DNA of 10,923 nucleotides, taken from positions 1-10,923 of the forward strand of contig CAAEQF010000107.1 of assembly GCA_900758075.1 (NCBI GenBank), read 5' to 3'. Made by a program: the position numbers and the translations under genes. Positions 5,766 to 10,923 of this stretch are shown piece after piece. The DNA is from Coriobacteriia bacterium (GTDB lineage Bacteria > Actinomycetota > Coriobacteriia > Coriobacteriales > QAMH01). How positions within the stretch are numbered: the stretch's first letter is position 1; each line of letters begins with the position of its first letter. The notes beneath the pieces are model-generated. The model made no database searches, was not told where the DNA came from, and worked only from the letters and a program-made list of their open reading frames with translations.

Positions 5766-5774
5766 TTGCTGCAA

Positions 5775-7442
5775 ATGCGAAGCGATCAGATCAGAAAAGG
5801 GCTCGAGCGCGCCCCACATCGCAGCCTGCTGTATGCAGACGGCATGACGGACGAAGAACTCAAGAGCGACAAGCCGCTTATCGCCATCATCTCCTCCCAG
5901 GCAGACATTATCCCTGGACATAATCATCTCCAGCGCCTCGTCAACGACGTGAAGGCCGGCATCTACATGGCCGGTGGCATCCCCATGCAGTTCGGCACCA
6001 TCGGCGTATGCGACGGCATCGCCATGAACCACGAGGGCATGAAGTACTCCCTGACGAGCCGCGAGGTCATCGCGGACAGCGTCGAGTGCGCGGTTCAGGG
6101 CCACGCCTTCGACGGCGTCGTGCTTATCCCCTCCTGCGACAAGATCGTCCCGGGTATGATCATGGGCGCCCTGCGCGTCAACCTCCCCACGGTGCTCGTC
6201 TCCGGCGGCCCAATGCTCGCCGGCCGCGACCGCGACCGCAAGACCGAGACGGACCTCAACACGCTGTTCGACGCGGTTGGGCAGGTCACCAGGGGCACTA
6301 TGACGGCAGAGGATTGCGATTGGTACGAGCACACGGCGTGCCCGGGCTGCGGCAGCTGCTCCGGCATGTTCACCGCCAATTCCATCTGCTGCCTGGCCGA
6401 GGCTCTGGGCATCGCGCTTCCGGGCAACGGCACCATCCCCGCTGTGTACGCCGACCGCGACCGCCTTGCAAAGCGCGCGGGCATGCGCGTCGTCGACCTG
6501 GTCAAGAAGGACCTCAAGATCAAAGACATCGTCACTCCTGCCGCCATCCACAACGGCATGGCGCTCGACATGGCCTTCGGTGGCTCCACCAACACGATGC
6601 TGCACCTCACGGCCATCGCCGCGACGGCAGGCCACCCCATCGACATGCACGATTGGGTCGATGTCTGCGAAAAGACCCCCAACCTCACGCGCATTGCGCC
6701 AGCTGGCCCCATGCACATCGAAGACCTCAACGCTGTGGGCGGCGTCGGCACCATCATGAAGGAGCTTGCGCGCATCGACGCGCTCGACACGAGCGCCACC
6801 ACCTGCCACGGCGACTTGCAGGAATGGCTCGACCGTTGCCCCGACCCCGATGGCGATATCGTCCGCACCAAAGAGACGGCATACGACCAGCAGGGCGGCT
6901 TGAAGGTGATGTTCGGCAACCTCGCTCCCAACGGCGCCGTCGTCAAACGCAGTGCCGTCGACCCAGCAGCCATGTGTATCACGGGTCCTGCGCGCGTCTT
7001 CGATAACGAGCAGGACGCCTGCGCGGCCATCCTCGGCGGAAAGATTGTCGATGGCGATGTCATCGTCATCCGCTACGAGGGGCCATCCGGCGGTCCCGGT
7101 ATGCGCGAGATGCTCGCCCCAACGGCAAACGTCGTCGGCATGGGCCTCGCCAAGACCGTTGCTCTTATCACCGACGGCCGCTTCAGCGGCGCGTCCAAGG
7201 GCCCGTGCGTCGGCCATGTGAGCCCCGAGGCCGCTGCCGGCGGCCCCATCGCCCTCATCGAGGAAGGCGACCAGATCACGGTCGACATCGAGGGCGGCGA
7301 GGTCAATCTCCATGTGAGCGATGAAGAGCTCGCAAGGCGCCGCGCTGCGTGGAAGGCTCCGGAATCCAAGTACAAGACGGGCGTGTTGGCACGCTATGCC
7401 AAGCTCGTTACCTCTGCAGACAAGGGGGCAATACTCCAGTGA
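5775..7442 (+). CDS. ilvD: Dihydroxy-acid dehydratase
   Basis: 555 aa, standard length. An Fe-S enzyme of the IlvD/EDD family that dehydrates 2,3-dihydroxy-isovalerate or 2,3-dihydroxy-3-methylvalerate to the 2-oxo acids, the third step toward Val, Leu and Ile. Seen: MRSDQIRKGLERAPHRSLL at 1-19; PGHNHL (47-52); GVCDGIAMNHEGMKYSLTSRE (77-97); PSCDK with Cys121; CPGCGSCSGMFTANS (189-203) with the cluster cysteines; GGSTNTMLHLTAIA (269-282); and DGRFSGASKGPCVGHVSPEA (467-486). I chose the ATG at 5775 because the family begins MRSD. The frame stays open upstream to a GTG at 5529 and an ATG at 5712, but those 246 bp are leader RNA and encode nothing family-like. The ribosome binding site is weak (TAGGG, 5761-5765) and can be masked. 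The stop overlaps the ilvB start by 4 bp. Confidence 0.95.
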   Translation: MRSDQIRKGLERAPHRSLLYADGMTDEELKSDKPLIAIISSQADIIPGHNHLQRLVNDVKAGIYMAGGIPMQFGTIGVCDGIAMNHEGMKYSLTSREVIADSVECAVQGHAFDGVVLIPSCDKIVPGMIMGALRVNLPTVLVSGGPMLAGRDRDRKTETDLNTLFDAVGQVTRGTMTAEDCDWYEHTACPGCGSCSGMFTANSICCLAEALGIALPGNGTIPAVYADRDRLAKRAGMRVVDLVKKDLKIKDIVTPAAIHNGMALDMAFGGSTNTMLHLTAIAATAGHPIDMHDWVDVCEKTPNLTRIAPAGPMHIEDLNAVGGVGTIMKELARIDALDTSATTCHGDLQEWLDRCPDPDGDIVRTKETAYDQQGGLKVMFGNLAPNGAVVKRSAVDPAAMCITGPARVFDNEQDACAAILGGKIVDGDVIVIRYEGPSGGPGMREMLAPTANVVGMGLAKTVALITDGRFSGASKGPCVGHVSPEAAAGGPIALIEEGDQITVDIEGGEVNLHVSDEELARRRAAWKAPESKYKTGVLARYAKLVTSADKGAILQ

Positions 7443-9190
7443 CAGCCACAGAAGCACAGAAGATGACCGGCGCACAGTGTCTCATCAAGGCACTCGAGGA
7501 TGTCGGCGTCGACACGATCTTCGGGTACCCCGGAGGCCAGGCAATCGACATGTACAACGCGTTGTACGACAGCAAGAAGCTGCACCATATCCTCGTGCGG
7601 CACGAGCAGGGCGCGACGCATGCGGCCGATGGCTATGCCCGGGCGACGGGCAAGGTCGGCACAGTTATCGTGACCTCCGGACCCGGTGCCACCAACACGG
7701 TCACGGGCATTTCGACTGCCTACATGGACTCCATCCCCATGGTGGTCATCACGGGCCAGGTCGCGACGAGCTCGCTGGGCAGCGACGCGTTCCAGGAGTC
7801 GGACATGACGGGCATCACGATGCCCATCGTCAAGCACAACTACCTGGTCCACGATCCGGAAAAACTCCCGGAGATCGTCGCCGAGGCGTACTACATCGCC
7901 TCGACTGGCAGGCCCGGCCCCGTCGTCATAGACATCCCGGGCAACGTGTCCAAGGCGCAAAACGTCCCGTACCACTTCCCCGACGAGGTCAAGCTCGAGT
8001 CGTACAAGCCTACCTATAAGGGCAACAGCAAGCAGGTCAAGTCTGCTGTGCGCGCCCTCGAGAAGGCCGAGCGCCCCATCATCTACGCGGGCGGCGGCAT
8101 CTTGTCGAGCAATGCGAGCGCAGAGCTGCTCGACCTTGCCGAGACGCTGCAGATTCCCGTCGTCGTGAGCCTCATCGGCAAGAGCTGTATGCCCGAGGAC
8201 AATCCGCTGTGCCTTGGCATGCCGGGCATGCACGGTTCCCGTGCCGCCAACGCCGCGCTGCAGAACAGCGACCTCATCTTTGCCGCCGGCACGCGCTTTG
8301 CCGACCGCGTCACGGGGCGGCTGTCTGCCTTCGCGCCAGATGCCAAGGTCATCCACGTCGACATCGACCCGGCCGAAATCGGCAAGAACCGCAATGCTGA
8401 CATCCCCGTCGTCGGCGACGCAAAGCTTGTGCTCGCAGCCATCAACGAGCAGCTCCACAAAGACCAGGCGCAGCCGGTCGATGCGGAATGGGTCGCAAAG
8501 ATCGACGAGATTCGCCGCGAAAGCCCGTTCTACTACGAGAAGCGCGATGACGCCATCCAGCCCGAGTACACGCTCGAGTTGCTCGACAAGCTCACGAAGG
8601 GCAGGGACACCATCTTCACGACCGAGGTCGGCCAGCATCAGATGTGGGCTGCGCAGTACCTGCACTGCACGCGCCCGCGCACGTTCCTCTCTTCGGGCGG
8701 CGCCGGAACGATGGGCTTCGGGTTCCCCGCGGCCATCGGCGCGCAGGAAGGCTGCCCCAACAGCCTTGTCGTCTGCGTTGCGGGCGACGGCTCGTTGCAG
8801 ATGAACATCCAGGAGATGGCGACGGCCTACGAGGCGGGCACCCCCGTCAAAGTGCTGCTGCTCAACAACAGCGCACTCGGCATGGTCCACCAGTGGCAAG
8901 ACCTCTTCTACAACAAGCGCTACAGCCAGACCGTCTTCACGGGCAACCCCGACTTCGTGAAACTCGCGCAGGCGTACCACTGGTACGGCGACAGCGTGTC
9001 CGACCCCTCGCAGCTCGAGGGGTCCATGGAGAGGTGGCTGTCCCAGGAGGGCCCCGCTTTGCTCGAAGTCGTCACCCCCGCAGACGAGAACGTGTTCCCG
9101 ATGGTTCCCGCCGGTGGGACGCTGACCGGCCAAATCGGCGTCGTCAAGCTCGACGAATCCGGCCGTCCGGTCGAGAAGAAGGGAGAGTAG
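7439..9190 (+). CDS. ilvB: Acetohydroxyacid synthase, large (catalytic) subunit
   Basis: 583 aa. A thiamine-diphosphate enzyme that condenses two pyruvates to acetolactate, or pyruvate with 2-oxobutyrate to acetohydroxybutyrate. This is the first committed step to branched-chain amino acids, carried out with IlvN. Seen: N-terminal TPP domain with GYPGGQAIDMYNAL (29-42) and catalytic Glu56 in RHEQGATHAADGYARATG; SGPGATNTVTGISTAYMDS (80-98); a middle FAD-type domain with AGTRFADRVTG (283-293); and a C-terminal TPP domain with FLSSGGAGTMGFGFPAAIGA (416-435) and the metal/TPP motif GDGSLQMN (449-456) to LLNN (474-477). Start: the GTG at 7439 overlaps the ilvD stop (GTGA), with AAGGGGG ten bases upstream, which indicates translational coupling. 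An ATG at 7463 is the fallback and would remove eight residues. Only a 2-bp gap separates it from ilvN. Confidence 0.95.
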   Translation: MTATEAQKMTGAQCLIKALEDVGVDTIFGYPGGQAIDMYNALYDSKKLHHILVRHEQGATHAADGYARATGKVGTVIVTSGPGATNTVTGISTAYMDSIPMVVITGQVATSSLGSDAFQESDMTGITMPIVKHNYLVHDPEKLPEIVAEAYYIASTGRPGPVVIDIPGNVSKAQNVPYHFPDEVKLESYKPTYKGNSKQVKSAVRALEKAERPIIYAGGGILSSNASAELLDLAETLQIPVVVSLIGKSCMPEDNPLCLGMPGMHGSRAANAALQNSDLIFAAGTRFADRVTGRLSAFAPDAKVIHVDIDPAEIGKNRNADIPVVGDAKLVLAAINEQLHKDQAQPVDAEWVAKIDEIRRESPFYYEKRDDAIQPEYTLELLDKLTKGRDTIFTTEVGQHQMWAAQYLHCTRPRTFLSSGGAGTMGFGFPAAIGAQEGCPNSLVVCVAGDGSLQMNIQEMATAYEAGTPVKVLLLNNSALGMVHQWQDLFYNKRYSQTVFTGNPDFVKLAQAYHWYGDSVSDPSQLEGSMERWLSQEGPALLEVVTPADENVFPMVPAGGTLTGQIGVVKLDESGRPVEKKGE

Positions 9191-9192
9191 GC

Positions 9193-9678
9193 ATGTCGCG
9201 CACGATTTCTGTCCTGGTCGACAACCAGCCGGGTGTACTCACCCGCGTCTGCGGCCTCATCGCCCGCCGTGGTTTCAACATCGAGTCCTTGGCGGTCAGC
9301 CATACCGAAGATTCCACCAGAAGCCGCGTCACCATGGTCGTCGATGCCGACGAGATAATCGTCGAACAGGTCACCAAGCAGCTGCACAAGCTCATCAACG
9401 TCTACAAGGTCAACGACCTGACCGAGGTCGACCATATCGACCGCGAGCTCGTGCTCTTCAAGGTCAACTGCGATCCCGCACGGCGTGGAGAGATCGTCGA
9501 GCTCGCCTCGATCTTCCGTGCGCGCATCGTTGACGTTGCTTCGAGCAGCCTCACCATCGAGGTGACGGGCACCGACGACAAGATCGACGCGATGGAAAAG
9601 CTCCTACGTGCCTACGGCATCAAGGAGATCATCCGCTCGGGCAAAATCGCAATCTCTCGCGGCTCTTCCAACAGCTAG
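9193..9678 (+). CDS. ilvN: Acetohydroxyacid synthase, small (regulatory) subunit
   Basis: 161 aa, typical length. It activates IlvB and normally confers valine feedback inhibition through an ACT domain. Seen: ACT domain at ~1-75 (ISVLVDNQPGVLTRVCGLIARRGFNIESLAV), in which the N11...G14 turn and following helix form the family's effector site, and a C-terminal AHAS small-subunit domain (~85-157: ELVLFKVNCDPARRGEIVELASIFRARIVDV, then GTDDKIDAMEKLLRAYGIKEIIRSGKIAISRG). The start is fixed by GGGAG at 9181-9185, inside the end of ilvB. ilvH is an equally valid symbol. Confidence 0.95.
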   Translation: MSRTISVLVDNQPGVLTRVCGLIARRGFNIESLAVSHTEDSTRSRVTMVVDADEIIVEQVTKQLHKLINVYKVNDLTEVDHIDRELVLFKVNCDPARRGEIVELASIFRARIVDVASSSLTIEVTGTDDKIDAMEKLLRAYGIKEIIRSGKIAISRGSSNS

Positions 9679-9741
9679 AGGAAGATTTGCGCAGATTCTC
9701 GATATCAGGCAATCCCGCGAATCGTATGGCAACGAGGAGCG

Positions 9742-9770
9742 TTGACATAGAAGGTTACACAGGCGATACG
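9742..9770 (+). promoter_or_regulatory. Possible internal promoter ahead of ilvC
   Basis: In the 135-bp gap between ilvN and ilvC, TTGACA at 9742-9747 is a perfect -35. The element 17 bp further on (GATACG, 9765-9770) is a poor -10 with three of six matches. A GCCGG/CCGGC hairpin (9770-9774 and 9784-9788) follows without a U-tract. ilvC may therefore be made both by read-through and from this weak promoter. Confidence 0.35.
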
Positions 9771-9813
9771 CCGGCGAAAAGAACCGGCAGCCTAACGAAA
9801 GGATCTAAGTACC

Positions 9814-10821
9814 ATGGCAGTGACGATTTACTACGATAAGGATTGCAATCCCGACCTGATCAAGAGCAAGAAGGTCGCAATCATCGGCTACGGCTCTCAG
9901 GGACATGCCCATGCGCTGAACCTTGCCGACAGCGGCGTCGACGTGCGCGTCGGCCTGCGTGAGGGCTCCAAGTCCTGGAAGAAGGCCGAGGACGCGGGCC
10001 TTAAGGTCATGACCACCGAGGAGGCTGCCGAAGAGGCCGACCTCATCATGGTCCTGGTTCCCGATGAGCTGCAGGCAAAGACCTATGCAGACCAGATTGC
10101 CCCGCACCTGAAGTCCGGCGACACCCTGGCGTTCGCGCACGGCTTCAATGTCCACTACGGCTACATCAAGGCCCCCGAGGACGTCAACGTCATCATGATC
10201 GCCCCCAAGGGCCCGGGCCATATCGTGCGCCGTCAGTTCACCGAGGGCTCTGGTGTGCCGGACCTCGCATGCGTGGCACAAGACGCTACGGGCGACGCGT
10301 TCGAGCTGGCTCTCTCCTATGCATGGGGCCTGGGCGGCGGCCGTTCCGGCATCATCAAGGCGACCTTCGCCGAAGAAACCGAAGAGGACCTCTTCGGTGA
10401 GCAGGCAGTTCTCTGCGGCGGTCTGGTCGAGCTCGTCAAGGCCGGTTTCGAGACCCTGACCGAGGCAGGCTACCCGCCCGAGCTGGCTTACTTCGAGTGC
10501 TATCACGAGATGAAGATGATCGTCGACCTGATGTACGAGAAGGGCATCCACTTCATGAACTACTCCATCTCCAACACTGCGGAGTATGGCGAGTACTATG
10601 CGGGTCCGAAGGTCATCAACGACAAGTCCCGTGAGGCCATGAAGGAAATCCTCAAGCGCATCCAGGACGGCAGCTTTGCACAGGAATTTGTCGACGACTG
10701 CAACAACGGCCACAAGAAGCTTCTGGAAGAGCGCGAAAAGATCAACACGCACGAAATCGAGACCGTCGGTGCCAAGATCCGCGCGATGTTCCCGTGGCTC
10801 AACAGCGACTCTGAGGACTAA
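9814..10821 (+). CDS. ilvC: Ketol-acid reductoisomerase, class I
   Basis: 335 aa, the short class I form. It isomerises and reduces acetolactate or acetohydroxybutyrate with Mg2+ and a nicotinamide cofactor, the second step of the pathway. Seen: Rossmann motif GYGSQGHAHALN at 25-36; cofactor-specificity loop GLREGSKSWKKAEDAG (47-62), whose Arg49, Ser52 and Ser54 fit NADPH; AHGFNVHYG (108-116); APKGPGHIVRR (130-140); metal ligands Asp192 and Glu196 in EEDLFGEQ; Glu228 and Glu232 in YFECYHE; and Ser251 in NYSISNTAEYG. The loop has no Asp or Glu of the kind found in NADH-preferring enzymes. The start has AAAGGA ten bases upstream. The gene is last in the ilvDBNC run and ends at a strong terminator. 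leu genes are not in the window. Confidence 0.97.
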   Translation: MAVTIYYDKDCNPDLIKSKKVAIIGYGSQGHAHALNLADSGVDVRVGLREGSKSWKKAEDAGLKVMTTEEAAEEADLIMVLVPDELQAKTYADQIAPHLKSGDTLAFAHGFNVHYGYIKAPEDVNVIMIAPKGPGHIVRRQFTEGSGVPDLACVAQDATGDAFELALSYAWGLGGGRSGIIKATFAEETEEDLFGEQAVLCGGLVELVKAGFETLTEAGYPPELAYFECYHEMKMIVDLMYEKGIHFMNYSISNTAEYGEYYAGPKVINDKSREAMKEILKRIQDGSFAQEFVDDCNNGHKKLLEEREKINTHEIETVGAKIRAMFPWLNSDSED

Positions 10822-10876
10822 ACCAAAGGTCAACGCTACAATTCAACTGCCTTTCCATAAAGGGTGGGCAAAGAAG

Positions 10877-10914
10877 GAAGGGTGTCGGCAAGCATGCCGG
10901 CACCCTTCTCTTTC
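10877..10914 (+). terminator. Intrinsic terminator of the ilv operon
   Basis: A 13-bp stem, GAAGGGTGTCGGC (10877-10889) with GCCGGCACCCTTC (10896-10908), has one G-U wobble and an AAGCAT loop, and is followed by TCTTTC. It lies 55 bp after the ilvC stop. Confidence 0.9.
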
Positions 10915-10923
10915 GTCCCCGGA

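Noticed and set aside
5529..5774. In-frame upstream extension of ilvD to a GTG at 5529 (637-aa product) or an ATG at 5712
   Set aside because: The added residues match nothing in dihydroxy-acid dehydratases, the GTG has no ribosome binding site, and the DNA forms the structured leader. The family starts at MRSD (5775).
5412..7475. 687-codon open frame on the minus strand over the leader and ilvD
   Set aside because: A shadow of GC-rich coding DNA opposite a clearly conserved gene. Its translation is Asp/Val/Ala/His-rich with no domain I recognise. The same applies to the long minus-strand frames at 7394-9133, 9805-10833, 1974-3032 and 4505-5740.

Overview
The window looks like a stretch of ordinary chromosome from a high-GC Gram-positive bacterium. 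I favour a member of the Coriobacteriia (Collinsella/Olsenella/Slackia relatives). The grounds are the GC-rich codon use, the lipoprotein and cell-wall-hydrolase types, a long-form HPF, and a class I ketol-acid reductoisomerase beside ilvDBN under a T-box-like leader. This placement is an inference from style, not a database match. I see no mobile elements, tRNA or rRNA genes, CRISPR arrays or phage genes.

Left part (1-3234), plus strand. First comes a solute-binding lipoprotein of the polar-amino-acid ABC type, with no permease or ATPase beside it. Next is hpf, the long-form ribosome hibernation factor, closed by a near-perfect intrinsic terminator. serC (phosphoserine aminotransferase, serine biosynthesis) follows behind its own AT-rich promoter region. 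serC converges on the next gene, and a strong hairpin between them can serve both directions.

Middle (3235-5356). A minus-strand gene encodes a secreted protein with a PcsB/CwlO-like coiled coil and a C-terminal lysozyme-like domain. It starts with TTG. It is divergent from a plus-strand TauE/SafE-family membrane exporter. The shared 160-bp region carries a direct repeat, TGTGAA-N5-TGTGAA on the hydrolase strand, that resembles WalR/MtrA-type cell-wall regulator boxes.

Right part (5357-10923). A good sigma-A promoter is followed by a roughly 330-nt leader with T-box Stem I hallmarks, and then by ilvD-ilvB-ilvN, which are tightly packed (4-bp overlap, then a 2-bp gap). After 135 bp comes ilvC, ending at a strong terminator. 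IlvB/IlvN (acetohydroxyacid synthase), IlvC and IlvD carry out the first three shared steps from pyruvate or 2-oxobutyrate to the 2-oxo acid precursors of valine, leucine and isoleucine. The leader appears to act on translation, because a hairpin can hide the ilvD Shine-Dalgarno region. Its specifier loop does not show an Ile, Leu or Val codon in the register I can draw, and I cannot find a canonical T-box core. This leader is the most interesting element of the window. I found no clearly new multi-gene system.
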